A program made the position numbers and the translations under genes. A stretch of DNA of 64,000 bases from Mesonia algae (GTDB lineage Bacteria; Bacteroidota; Bacteroidia; Flavobacteriales; Flavobacteriaceae): NCBI RefSeq assembly GCF_003253545.1, contig NZ_QKYV01000005.1:186001-250000 (forward strand), read 5' to 3'. Shown piece after piece: positions 45,197 to 54,130 of this stretch (the first letter of the stretch is position 1; every line of letters begins with the position of its first letter). Under the pieces are notes generated by a model. It was not told the DNA's origin. It saw nothing but the letters and a program-made list of their open reading frames with translations, and did not search any database.

Positions 45197-46893
45197 TGAT
45201 TAAAAATACAATCTATTTGCTGTTGATTATTGGTATACTTCCGTATTCAGCAATTGCTCAAGAAGAAGATAATAACAAAACCCAAGGTAGGTTTTTTGGA
45301 GGGGTAGAATCAAACTCACAATATTATGTAGATGACCCTAAATTGGGAGACTTTATGTTTGAGGATCGTTTCAGGTCTAATAATTATATCAATGCAAATT
45401 ATAACTACGGGAAGTTAACAGGAGGAATACAGATAGAAGCTTACGAAAAAAACTCTTTATTAAATTATAACCCTAAATATAAAGGAACCGATTTAGCTAC
45501 TTTTTATTTAGATTATAAATCAGAAAAATTAGATATTACCGGAGGGTATTTTTATGAGCAGTTTGGTAGCGGTTTAATTTTAAGAACTTGGGAAGATAGA
45601 GCTCTAGGTATAAATAATGCTTTGCGAGGAGGTAGAATTGTCTATAGACCTAATAATAATATAAGTTTAAAGGCGCTTTACGGAAGACAACGTAGTGGTT
45701 TCTCTGTTTCTGATGGTCATATATTTGGATTTGATTCAGAATTTTACTTAACAGATTACCTTAATTTAGAAACATCAGATCTGTCGGTTGGAGTTTCTTA
45801 TGTAGGAAGATATGAAGAAACTGATATTGAAAACCCAAAATTTTCAGAACTCACTAATGCAATGGCTTTTCGTTTTAATTATTATAAAGGTTCTTTTTAC
45901 GCGAGTGGAGAAGCAAATTACAAAACCGAAGATGCTGTATTAGATGCGCAAAATGAAATAGGAAATGATTTTATAGAGCCTGGAAGTGCATATCTTTTAA
46001 ATTTTGGTTATACAAAAAGTGGTTTGGGTGTCGATGTAACCTTAAGACGTATAGAGAATATGGGGTTCTATTCAGAAAGGGTTCCAGAAATTTTAGACGC
46101 CAACAATACAAGTCTTAATTATAATGATAAAATACTTAATTATTTACCAGGCTTAACTAAACAACATCATTCTAATCTTGCGAATATATACGTATATCAG
46201 GCTCAGGCAAGTGTAAGTTACTTAGATGTAGATAAGATGAAATCTGGTGAGACAGGTGGTCAAATAGATATTTTTTATAACTTCAAAAAAGGAAGTACTA
46301 TAGGTGGTAAATACGGTACTAAAGTTGCCTTAAATGTTGCTACTTGGTATAATTTACCTGGAAAATATAAATTTTTCCCACAGGAATATGATACTGAGTT
46401 TTTTGGAGTAGCCCAAAAGTATTTTGCAGATTATAACATAGAAATTAAAAAAAGATTTAATGACGGATGGCGATCTGGACTATATTTTATCCATCAATAT
46501 TATGATAAGAGTCTTATAGAAGGAGGTGAAGTTGTGAATGCCGATATTTTAGCAATAGAAAATACATGGTCAATTGGAGAAAAACAATCTTTAAGGTTAG
46601 AGTTAGAACATCTTTGGGCTGATGCAGATAGGAGAAATTGGGCAGGAGGGACGTTAGAATATAATTTAAATAGAAACCTTTCTTTTTATGTATGGGACAT
46701 TTACAATTATGGAACTCATAAAGAAGCAGAAAAAAATCATTATTATAATTTTGGAGGAGCTTATCGTTTTGGGGCTTGGAGAATTGCGGCAAACTATGGG
46801 CGACAAAGAGGAGGCTTAGTATGTGTTGGGGGTGTTTGTAGATTTGTGCCTGAAAATACAGGTTATACTTTAAATATTTCTACATCATTCTAA
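45196..46893 (+). CDS. Predicted outer-membrane beta-barrel protein, DUF6029-like
   Basis: A 565-aa protein with a signal peptide (1-21), then alternating aromatic strands across the whole length (for example YYVDDP, YKGSFYASGEANY, NLSFYVWDIYNYG) ending in LNISTSF, the C-terminal Phe of outer-membrane barrels. Near the end it carries VCVGGVC (Cys543, Cys548), the only Cys in the protein. It resembles the flavobacterial DUF6029 family. Cotranscription with the TlpA-like gene suggests that gene keeps this Cys pair in the right state. Confidence 0.82.
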   Translation: MIKNTIYLLLIIGILPYSAIAQEEDNNKTQGRFFGGVESNSQYYVDDPKLGDFMFEDRFRSNNYINANYNYGKLTGGIQIEAYEKNSLLNYNPKYKGTDLATFYLDYKSEKLDITGGYFYEQFGSGLILRTWEDRALGINNALRGGRIVYRPNNNISLKALYGRQRSGFSVSDGHIFGFDSEFYLTDYLNLETSDLSVGVSYVGRYEETDIENPKFSELTNAMAFRFNYYKGSFYASGEANYKTEDAVLDAQNEIGNDFIEPGSAYLLNFGYTKSGLGVDVTLRRIENMGFYSERVPEILDANNTSLNYNDKILNYLPGLTKQHHSNLANIYVYQAQASVSYLDVDKMKSGETGGQIDIFYNFKKGSTIGGKYGTKVALNVATWYNLPGKYKFFPQEYDTEFFGVAQKYFADYNIEIKKRFNDGWRSGLYFIHQYYDKSLIEGGEVVNADILAIENTWSIGEKQSLRLELEHLWADADRRNWAGGTLEYNLNRNLSFYVWDIYNYGTHKEAEKNHYYNFGGAYRFGAWRIAANYGRQRGGLVCVGGVCRFVPENTGYTLNISTSF

Positions 46894-46910
46894 AAATTAA
46901 AAAAAAATAA

Positions 46911-46946
46911 AATTAAACCCCAATTATTTATTATTGGGGTTTTTAA
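46911..46946. terminator. Bidirectional terminator between the barrel gene and the 46943 gene
   Basis: Stem AAACCCCAAT / ATTGGGGTTT with an 8-base loop and flanking A/T runs; it overlaps the last bases of the convergent gene. Confidence 0.82.
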
Positions 46947-47539
46947 TTATCAATCAACTCTACTTGAAATTCGATAATTCCTGCATTAATAATAGCTTTT
47001 TTTAAGACAGCATTTTCATAGATATAGGTGTTGATTCTATTTTTTTCACCTTTCTTTTCATAGATATGTTTCTTTACTTTTTTGAGACTATGAAACGTTC
47101 CATTTTCTTCTGAGTAAACATTTTTAATGCCTATAGGCTCTTCAAGCATAAGCATTGCAGCTGTGTAATTTATATTTTCAGATATTAGGAGACTTAAGTC
47201 TTCATCTTCATAGTAATGATATTTATTTTTTTTTAAAATCGTTTTCGAGTTTTTCCTAGACTTACCATTTAGTTCTATTTGTACAATAGCTTTATTTAAT
47301 AAGCCATTTTTAAAAGTGATTTCATAATCGTACTCTAACTTAATTTTAGTAATAATTCGAGTGTCAATTTCTGTTTTATTTTGATAAAAAGTTATAGAAT
47401 CATTTGTTCGTTTAATGGCATCTAAAGTTCCAACCTCTTTATCTTTATAGATCACTTTGTATTTTAAGTTTGTAATTTGTGCAAAATTATAGCTGAGTTT
47501 AAAGAAAATAAGTAAAAAAATAAGTGTTATTTTGTACAT
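46943..47539 (-). CDS. Secreted protein of unknown function (DUF6134-like?)
   Basis: A 198-aa protein with a signal peptide (about 1-21, ends FAQ), then a strand-rich body with repeated Lys/Ile/Tyr patterns (KYKVIYKDKEVGTLDAIKR). No Cys and no T9SS domain. It resembles the small flavobacterial secreted DUF6134 family, but I am not certain. It is a single gene, divergent from the truncated hemoglobin. Confidence 0.7.
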   Translation of the reverse strand: MYKITLIFLLIFFKLSYNFAQITNLKYKVIYKDKEVGTLDAIKRTNDSITFYQNKTEIDTRIITKIKLEYDYEITFKNGLLNKAIVQIELNGKSRKNSKTILKKNKYHYYEDEDLSLLISENINYTAAMLMLEEPIGIKNVYSEENGTFHSLKKVKKHIYEKKGEKNRINTYIYENAVLKKAIINAGIIEFQVELIDN

Positions 47540-47574
47540 AAGAATATTTATATTAATTATAAATCTAAAAATAG

Positions 47575-47964
47575 ATGAATAATTTAAAATTAATAAAAGA
47601 GAGAAAAGATATTAAGCTACTTGTTACTAAATTTTATGATAAGGTTAGGTTAAATGAAGATATAGGTTATTTTTTTAATGAAACTATTCAAGATTGGGAA
47701 GAACACCTTGAAAAGTTGACAGATTTTTGGGAAAGTAATTTGTTTAAGGTCAATAAATTTTCAGGAAGACCTGGGTATGCTCATATTAAAGTTGACCAAA
47801 AATTTAATAGCAGCATCGAAGCAAAACATTTTGGAGTATGGCTTAACCTTTGGTTCGAAACCATAGACACCTATTTTGAAGGAGAACTAGCCGATAAAGC
47901 TAAATATTTTGCTAGAAACTTAGGGAGTAACTTTCACATGAAAATTTTTGCGGCTAGAGGTTAA
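47575..47964 (+). CDS. Group III truncated hemoglobin
   Basis: A 129-aa heme protein. Markers of group III: FYDKVRLNEDIGYFF early, the WEEHLEKLTDFW helix, and the proximal His in AKHFGVWLNLWFETID (His85). Group III globins bind O2 or NO; the role is not settled. The gene is monocistronic. Confidence 0.92.
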   Translation: MNNLKLIKERKDIKLLVTKFYDKVRLNEDIGYFFNETIQDWEEHLEKLTDFWESNLFKVNKFSGRPGYAHIKVDQKFNSSIEAKHFGVWLNLWFETIDTYFEGELADKAKYFARNLGSNFHMKIFAARG

Positions 47965-48000
47965 GTCAATTTAATTACGATATTAATTTTTTATTTGGTA

Positions 48001-48207
48001 TTAGTACCAATCTTTTTCCTCCAATTGAAACAGTTCATCTGTTTTAACTTCTAATACTACGGCTAACTTTAGAGCAAGCACGGCAGAGGGTGAGTATTTT
48101 TCTAGCTCAATTGCATTAATGGTCTGTCTGGTAACTTCTACTTTTTCCGCTAAGGCCGCTTGTGTTAAACCTTTAATAGTTCGCTGAATTTTAATGAAAT
48201 TTTTCAT
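48001..48207 (-). CDS. Small helix-turn-helix (XRE/YozG-type) transcriptional regulator
   Basis: A 68-aa Cro/CI-fold regulator: IKIQRTIKGLTQAALAEKVE then VTRQTINAIELEKYSPSA, typical of the small YozG-like HTH family that is usually paired with a membrane protein. Its start overlaps the membrane-protein stop by 4 bases. A perfect 19-bp-arm inverted repeat upstream of the operon (48697-48739) is the obvious candidate operator. Confidence 0.93.
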   Translation of the reverse strand: MKNFIKIQRTIKGLTQAALAEKVEVTRQTINAIELEKYSPSAVLALKLAVVLEVKTDELFQLEEKDWY

Positions 48208-48671
48208 GAGTTATTTCGCTTTACGGAAATTAATTCTCTCTGAAAGAAGAAGATAAATAAGATTAAGGTACTCAGCATATTTAAAACTAAAACGCTAAAG
48301 AATGCCAAATTGTAAATGAAAAATATGGCAAGAATAAGAATAAAATAGTTGCAATATACAGCCTTAACCAAAGCGCTTAATCTTAGCTTAGATATATACT
48401 CGTCTTCTGTCTTCTCTTTGGAGAAAGCGAATAAAATACCGCTTATAATCACTAGGATAGTCAATAGGTCGTACCACACGTTGGTTTCAATCCAACTAAA
48501 GTAGGTCGCATCTTTTAAAAATTCAGTAGAAGCAATTGCAAACATGGGGAAGTTAAAACTAGAAGGAACCCAATCCATTAAAGTCGTCACTAGCAATACA
48601 CAAAAGCAAATGATAAAAATAAAACCACTAAGTTTCTTTATTTGATAAGGAAATAAATAAGTCGATTTCAT
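48204..48671 (-). CDS. Small four-helix membrane protein paired with the HTH regulator
   Basis: A 155-aa protein with about four hydrophobic helices (about 14-32, 65-82, 90-118, 120-142) and short polar loops. Membrane partners of YozG-like regulators are common in Gram-positives and Bacteroidota; function unknown. It is the first gene of the two-gene operon, 25 bases from the large palindrome. Confidence 0.83.
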   Translation of the reverse strand: MKSTYLFPYQIKKLSGFIFIICFCVLLVTTLMDWVPSSFNFPMFAIASTEFLKDATYFSWIETNVWYDLLTILVIISGILFAFSKEKTEDEYISKLRLSALVKAVYCNYFILILAIFFIYNLAFFSVLVLNMLSTLILFIFFFQRELISVKRNNS

Positions 48672-48696
48672 AAAATTATATCTTTTAGTTTTTATA

Positions 48697-48739
48697 AATG
48701 TAACATATTTTTTACAAAAAGTAAAAAATATGTTACATT
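48697..48739. promoter_or_regulatory. Perfect inverted repeat, candidate operator of the membrane protein/HTH operon
   Basis: Arms of 19 bp (AATGTAACATATTTTTTAC and its exact complement) around a 5-base spacer AAAAA. It lies 25 bases upstream of the first gene of an HTH-containing operon. Not a typical terminator, because no T run follows either arm and the stem has little G+C. Confidence 0.65.
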
Positions 48740-48750
48740 TAGGTGATTAA

Positions 48751-48783
48751 AAAACCCGCTTAGACCATATCTAAGCGGGTTTT
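48751..48783 (-). terminator. Intrinsic terminator of the PID-CTERM/T9SS operon
   Basis: Stem AAAACCCGCTTAGA / TCTAAGCGGGTTTT around CCATA, 22 bases after the stop of the 48806-49030 gene on the minus strand. Confidence 0.85.
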
Positions 48784-48805
48784 GTGTATTAAAACAATTT
48801 TATAA

Positions 48806-49030
48806 TTAAAAATCAGTGGCTTTTTTCTTTTTTAGACTAAGACTATATGCACCTATCCCAGCGCCTAAGATTAGCACAAAAGGAATGTAGTCATCGATTG
48901 GAGCAGCTGGATTATCTATAGGGTCTTCATCAGGGATTCCAGGAGTTCCACTTGGAAATTGTGCGAAACTTATAGCGAAACATCCTAAAAGAGCTATACT
49001 GCATATAATATTCTTGATATATTTTTTCAT
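48806..49030 (-). CDS. PID-CTERM-like small exported protein (about 74 aa)
   Basis: Signal peptide (KKYIKNIICSIALLGCFAISFAQ), a short Pro/Asp-rich spacer (GTPGIPDEDPIDNPAAPIDD), one C-terminal hydrophobic helix (YIPFVLILGAGIGAYSL), and a basic tail KKKK. The Pro-Ile-Asp motif before a helix and basic tail is the layout of the flavobacterial PID-CTERM sorting signal. Start Met at 49030 preferred over 49039. It follows the 1155-aa T9SS protein by about 12 bases, so they are one operon. Confidence 0.85.
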   Translation of the reverse strand: MKKYIKNIICSIALLGCFAISFAQFPSGTPGIPDEDPIDNPAAPIDDYIPFVLILGAGIGAYSLSLKKKKATDF

Positions 49031-49042
49031 AGAAATCAATTT

Positions 49043-52000
49043 TTAGGGGTTTACAATTTTCTTAGTGAATGTGGTGTTTTCTGTGGTTACTTTTACCAAA
49101 TAAACACCTGCAGCCAGTTGGCTCATATTGATGCTTGTGTTTCCAGTAATAGCGGTGTGTGATTTCTTAATCATCAACTGTCCGACATTATTAAAGATAG
49201 AAACTTCCATTTCTCCTGTATAGTTGGGATTAGAGATATTTAGTACGCCATTGTTTATTGGATTAGGATATAGGCTAAACCCATTAGCTTTAACCGTATT
49301 GCTAGCTAAGCTGCTATCTTCAAAAGTTATTTTAAATCTATCAGTTTCTACACTTGCTGCAATTTGTTCATCTACACTAAAATTAAATACATTCTCTCCT
49401 GCAACTAAAGCTGTAGAAGTTTGTAAATAATTATCTACAAGATAAGCCTGCATATTAGGAATCCCTTCCCAATTGATTAAGAATTGATAATCTTGATGTC
49501 TATACGAGCCTACATATAATGGTATTTCTTCTAAATTTACAGGAATATCTCTTTGTTCTATGCTTAAGAAATGATAGCCGTTTACTAGCGCTAAGTTTTC
49601 ATCTGAATTTCCTAATTTCTTAGCATCATAATCGTTGACTGCGTTATTATTATCATCGCTAAAATCAATTACTGCAGCATCTAAAGTGTTAGCTCCGCTT
49701 TTTAAGAGAATATTTAAAGCGTATGATGCTCCAGAAGGTCTAAATACACCCAAATTATCTTCTTCTACATTTTTATCGTTTTCTTCAAAACTTAGATTTG
49801 GAGAACCAGTCACTGAAGATACATTAGCCACAAAGATGGCTTGACCTGCTTGTAGAAAGCGATTTACATTACTACTAGGATTACTTATGTTATTATTGGT
49901 AACATTTACCACCACATAAGCTCCTTTAGTGGCTAAATTAGGATCCCATACCCAAATGAAATTAGGATTTATTTCGCTGGTTCCTGTATTTGTTAATACT
50001 TCGTTCATATCTACTGGAGCTTGGTATGGGTTTCCAAAAAAGCTGAACTCTTCGTTTCCATCTGCTAAGGTTGCAGCAGTTAAATCACTATCGCATAATT
50101 TTAAAGTTCCTTTAGTTCTTATAGTTGTACTTATAGGATCGGGAGCATTGGTGCTCATATCTAAGGTACGATCTCCTCTAATATTAATATAATAAGGATC
50201 ACCTACGTTTAAATTGGTAGCATTTGTATTGGCTAGGGCGCTCCAAGTTTGAGCTTGATTGTTATAGGTAAAAGCACTAGGGTTGCCTGTAGCATTATAA
50301 TCAAAGCCATTAGCGTTACTACCTCCTGTAATATGAGTGCCAAACCCTACAATATTACCTAAAGAATTAGATCCTGTATTATACTGTGTGTCAATATCTC
50401 CTTCTTGCCAGTTAGAGTTTATCGTTCCTGCATCTACAGCAGAAGTAAGCATGCGATAAGCTCTTACAGCTACCGTACCTCCGTCGGTAGAACCTGCGGG
50501 GATGTAGCGTTCCACTGTGACTCCTGAATTATTACCGTAAGTAATTCTTGAAGAAGTACACACTCCGCCAACTTCACCAAAGAACGCAGTGCCATTAGCA
50601 TCACTATTAAAAATGATTTCAGCATCATCTTGTAAAGCTAAAATACCTTCGGTGGCTAAATTTAAGTTAGTCATCACTTCTACTTCATTAAGTACTTCTA
50701 GTTCAGCTCCACCAGTAGTATTTACTTGAACTTTATCAATTTGATGTCCGTTTCTGTTATCGGCAATACCATCTTTATCGACTAACAGATCTCCATCAAG
50801 AACTATATTATCTGTTCCTACAAAGATGATCTCACCATCACTTGCATCAATACTTCCGTCTGGGGCAGTAATACTTCCGCTAAGGGTAAAAGAATTGGTG
50901 TTTTCTACTGTTAAAATATAGGGTGAGTTAATGGTCAAATCGTGTACTTCTAGACTGCCGTGTGTATCTGTATTGTAATCGCCATTTATGGTAGCGATTC
51001 CATTGTCTGTAGCATCTGGACCGGTGACATTACTCCAAGCTGTACCGTTCCAAATGATATCTCCTGTATAAAAGCTATAGATATTTCCGTACAGTTGCGT
51101 GCTCGTTCCATTTATGGTAGAGGTCGCTGTAGCTCGGTAATAATAAGTGGTATTGGGGAGCAATCCCGAAATATTTTCAGAGTAATTAGCTGCAAATCCA
51201 GGGCCTGAACTAACAGATACTGTTCCAGCAGCAAAATTAGGAGTGGTACTATATTCAAACCCAAAAGAATCTAAACATGAATCATTTTCTAAACTTCCGT
51301 TTAAGGTAGCCTCATAATTAATACCCACAGATTCAGGAGCAATGCCTGTTGCATAATTAGTGGTAACCAGTGTTGTGTTTTTAGAAATTTCATATAATTC
51401 TAACCCCGAGAGTAAACTAGCTCCTACTAAAGAAGAAATACTGATCCTAATATTATCTATTGAAGCGCCAGGGCTATATAATACACTAACTTTTTCATTA
51501 TTTTCTAAATTAAGAAGGTTTAGATCTAATAATTGATATAAAGAAATACTATTTTTAAATGTATTACCCTCATAACCTGCTAAAGTAATATTTTGTGCTA
51601 CTCCTACTGATAGTAGCCCCGTGGGCAACCTTAAAGTAATATGATAGCTGTCTGAGCTAGTAGATAAACCTTCAAGGTAAACTGTTTGGGTAGTTGTAGC
51701 GGCTACACCTACTGTTCCTGTGGTTAAATTTGAAAACGTAGAGAGATCTCCATCAATAAAGTTACTTATGTTTTCGGCAGGACTAGTTAGGAGACTAACG
51801 CTTGCTAAACCCGATCCATCCCAAGAAGTATAAACAGGTGTGTTACAGTTAGCAGTGTTATTTCTATAAAAAGCACCATGGACATTTAAATTGAAATTGT
51901 TACCTGAAACTATTGTAGCTGGACCATTGTTGGTAATCACTATATTAGAAAATTGTACATCACTATATATCGCTAAATAGTAATTACCTTCACTATCTTG

Positions 52001-52510
52001 TACTACTTCGATATTCTTATTTCCAGTTATACTGGCTAAATTAAAGTTATCTGAAGAACTTCCTAGAAATAAACTTGTGGTACCATTTAAAATTTCTATA
52101 CTTAGGATGTGATCTAGATCTATGACGGGAGCTATTATTTCTCCAGATACGCCAAGTGTACCTGCAACTAATGCTTGTAAAAAATTAGAATTGGTGGAAG
52201 TAGGATCTATACTTATACGTACAAAAGTGGTTCTGTTGGCAGGGACATTGGTGTCAAACTCTAAATCTATTGATGAAGAAGTACTTGCGGTTGTAGCGTT
52301 TAAGATAGCAAAAGTGGTCAAATCCCCTCTCGTATCTGTTGAAGGTAAGGTAGTATTGTCTACCGCGTTTCCAGATGCACTTACATTTGTTTCCGCAGCT
52401 ACCGTATTAGCTTTTGTGTATTGAGCTTGGGCATAACCAAAACTAAATAACATTAGAAGTGATAAAATTGAGGTTATTCCCCATTTCTTGTGTTGTAATC
52501 TTTTTTTCAT
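49043..52510 (-). CDS. Large T9SS type A sorting domain surface protein (1155 aa)
   Basis: Signal peptide (KKRLQHKKWGITSILSLLMLF..., ends in AQAQ), then a long Thr/Ser/Asn-rich body with Ig/fibronectin-like strands (about 410-480 reads GLLPNTTYYYRATAT). A repetitive beta region (about 530-680) follows. The T9SS C-terminal domain (about 1080-1155) begins GFSLYPNPINNGVLNI and ends GVYLVKVTTENTTFTKKIV. It is likely an adhesin or matrix protein. The preferred start is ATG 52510. Cotranscribed with the PID-CTERM-like gene. Confidence 0.9.
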   Translation of the reverse strand: MKKRLQHKKWGITSILSLLMLFSFGYAQAQYTKANTVAAETNVSASGNAVDNTTLPSTDTRGDLTTFAILNATTASTSSSIDLEFDTNVPANRTTFVRISIDPTSTNSNFLQALVAGTLGVSGEIIAPVIDLDHILSIEILNGTTSLFLGSSSDNFNLASITGNKNIEVVQDSEGNYYLAIYSDVQFSNIVITNNGPATIVSGNNFNLNVHGAFYRNNTANCNTPVYTSWDGSGLASVSLLTSPAENISNFIDGDLSTFSNLTTGTVGVAATTTQTVYLEGLSTSSDSYHITLRLPTGLLSVGVAQNITLAGYEGNTFKNSISLYQLLDLNLLNLENNEKVSVLYSPGASIDNIRISISSLVGASLLSGLELYEISKNTTLVTTNYATGIAPESVGINYEATLNGSLENDSCLDSFGFEYSTTPNFAAGTVSVSSGPGFAANYSENISGLLPNTTYYYRATATSTINGTSTQLYGNIYSFYTGDIIWNGTAWSNVTGPDATDNGIATINGDYNTDTHGSLEVHDLTINSPYILTVENTNSFTLSGSITAPDGSIDASDGEIIFVGTDNIVLDGDLLVDKDGIADNRNGHQIDKVQVNTTGGAELEVLNEVEVMTNLNLATEGILALQDDAEIIFNSDANGTAFFGEVGGVCTSSRITYGNNSGVTVERYIPAGSTDGGTVAVRAYRMLTSAVDAGTINSNWQEGDIDTQYNTGSNSLGNIVGFGTHITGGSNANGFDYNATGNPSAFTYNNQAQTWSALANTNATNLNVGDPYYINIRGDRTLDMSTNAPDPISTTIRTKGTLKLCDSDLTAATLADGNEEFSFFGNPYQAPVDMNEVLTNTGTSEINPNFIWVWDPNLATKGAYVVVNVTNNNISNPSSNVNRFLQAGQAIFVANVSSVTGSPNLSFEENDKNVEEDNLGVFRPSGASYALNILLKSGANTLDAAVIDFSDDNNNAVNDYDAKKLGNSDENLALVNGYHFLSIEQRDIPVNLEEIPLYVGSYRHQDYQFLINWEGIPNMQAYLVDNYLQTSTALVAGENVFNFSVDEQIAASVETDRFKITFEDSSLASNTVKANGFSLYPNPINNGVLNISNPNYTGEMEVSIFNNVGQLMIKKSHTAITGNTSINMSQLAAGVYLVKVTTENTTFTKKIVNP

Positions 52511-52552
52511 ATTTAACATTTTTAATCAAGTATAGCACTTGTTTATTATCGA

Positions 52553-52560
52553 CAAAATTA
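52553..52560 (-). promoter_or_regulatory. -7 element TAATTTTG of the large T9SS gene
   Basis: Minus-strand TAATTTTG about 40 bases before the ATG at 52510; no TTG at the expected spacing. If used, the leader is short and most of the 0.75 kb upstream is untranscribed. Confidence 0.45.
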
Positions 52561-53313
52561 CACCTTAATCGGTTTTAAAAGTTATTTTATTGTTAAAATA
52601 TAAGAATATTATTTTTGTGAGGGTTTAATTATATTCTTTTATTTAATTAAAAACTAGTCATTTAGTAGTGTAACCGGGTTTGGTGTATGGTATTGTCGAT
52701 TAAATTTATAATGTAATAGCTAATTTAGTTTTTAACGGTTTATAAAGGATTGATTACTAGTCGAAAGTGCATTTTGGTTCGGTAAGATGCTTTAAAGTGA
52801 AGATTAAACAACTTTTGTATTGTTTATCTATGAAAGGATTTTTTGCTAAAATTTTTTATTTAAAATTTTAAAAAATCAACATGTTAAACCTGTAGTTTTA
52901 TTGCGTCAATTTGCGGTGTAAAAGAGAATAACTCTTAAGTTTGATTTTATAAAAGAAAGAAGAGCAAACTATAGAGTTTCATAAATATTTTATAGTTAAG
53001 ACTATGACTAACAGGTGTTCTGTGAAAATTTGTAAATAGGTTACTGTAATTTCTTAACTTATAGGAGCAAAACTTCTAAGAAAGGATTATTAAAGACTTT
53101 CTTGATTTATGTAAGGTTAAACTCTTGTAGTATATTGAATATTTTAAAGAGTAAAATTTCGGAAGGAAACCCTAAAATAATTTGGCATCATTAGGGTCAA
53201 TATTTATCGGGGTGAGAGCCTATGATGTTTGAAATTCTAAAGAATGTAATAGTGTGAACTTATGTTATACTATAATAGAAATTTAAGTAAAAGTTTTGAT
53301 TTTATTTTCAAAT
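52561..53313. other. Gene-free AT-rich intergenic region
   Basis: No open frame with coding character on either strand, no tRNA, no clear riboswitch. A short stretch at 53155-53225 contains AGGAAACCCTAAAA and CATTAGGGTC, which could form a stem (ACCCTAA/TTAGGGT) on either strand, and is less AT-rich than its surroundings. I see nothing else. Confidence 0.6.
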
Positions 53314-53340
53314 AAAAAAAGGGGACTTTATAAGTCCCCC
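53314..53340 (-). terminator. Intrinsic terminator of the lptB operon
   Basis: Stem GGGGACTT-TAT-AAGTCCCC with an A run on the plus strand (T run in the minus transcript), 36 bases after the lptB stop. Confidence 0.85.
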
Positions 53341-53375
53341 ATACTTCTATGCTTAATTTAGTTTATTGATATACT

Positions 53376-54116
53376 TTAATCGAAAATTCTCTTTTTACGG
53401 AGTTCAAAATTCTGCCCTAGATATACTTTTCTCACCATTTCATCTGAAGCTAATTCTTCAGGTTGACCATGTTTAAGAATATTTCCTTCGAACATAAGAT
53501 AGGTTCTGTCGGTAATCGCTAGAGTTTCTTGTACATTATGGTCAGTAATTAAAATACCTATATTTTTATTTTTTAATTGGGCTACAATGCGTTGAATATC
53601 TTCAACAGCCACGGGATCTACACCAGCAAAGGGTTCATCTAATAAAATAAACTTTGGATCTGTAGCTAAAGCTCTTGCAATTTCTGTTCTTCTACGTTCC
53701 CCTCCAGAAAGCAAATCACCTCGATTGGTTCTTATATGACCTAAACTAAATTCATCGATGAGGCTTTCCATTTTTGCTTCTCGTTCCTTTTTAGAAAGTT
53801 TAGTGAGCTCCAATACACTCATGATGTTATCTTCAATGCTTAATTTTCTAAAAACAGAAGCTTCCTGTGCCAAATAGCCAATCCCATGTTGAGCTCTTTT
53901 GTACATAGGGTATTTAGTAATATCAGTTTTATCTAAATAAATATTACCGCTATTTGGTTTAATAAGTCCGACTATCATATAGAAAGAGGTGGTTTTTCCA
54001 GCACCATTAGGACCTAATAAACCAACAATTTCACCTTGATTAACCTCTACTGAAATGCCTTTAACAACCTTTCGGCCTTTATAGGCTTTCATTAGATGAT
54101 CTGCTCTTAGTTTCAT
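53376..54116 (-). CDS. lptB: LPS export ABC transporter ATP-binding protein LptB
   Basis: ATPase of the LptB2FG machine that extracts lipopolysaccharide from the inner membrane. 246 aa. Walker [12 protein letters not shown] (about 35-45), [12 protein letters not shown], signature LSGGERRR, Walker [15 protein letters not shown]-loop in ITDHNV. Last gene of the operon kdsD-like/tatC/CMD/lptB, ended by a terminator. Confidence 0.97.
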   Translation of the reverse strand: MKLRADHLMKAYKGRKVVKGISVEVNQGEIVGLLGPNGAGKTTSFYMIVGLIKPNSGNIYLDKTDITKYPMYKRAQHGIGYLAQEASVFRKLSIEDNIMSVLELTKLSKKEREAKMESLIDEFSLGHIRTNRGDLLSGGERRRTEIARALATDPKFILLDEPFAGVDPVAVEDIQRIVAQLKNKNIGILITDHNVQETLAITDRTYLMFEGNILKHGQPEELASDEMVRKVYLGQNFELRKKRIFD

Positions 54117-54130
54117 ATTTTTTAATTTTT

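Noticed and set aside
48697-48739. The palindrome as a transcription terminator
   Set aside because: No gene ends nearby with the right orientation other than those closed by the terminator at 48751-48783, and no T run follows the stem.
49224-52424. Several open frames antisense to the large T9SS gene
   Set aside because: They are shadows of Ser/Thr/Asn-rich coding sequence; their translations have no domain or start signals.
53150-53300. A small decayed protein gene read on the minus strand
   Set aside because: Frames are broken every few dozen codons and match nothing I recognise.
52561-53313. A riboswitch or structured leader upstream of the large T9SS gene
   Set aside because: No known riboswitch core recognised; a -7 box at 52553-52560 would start transcription after most of this region.
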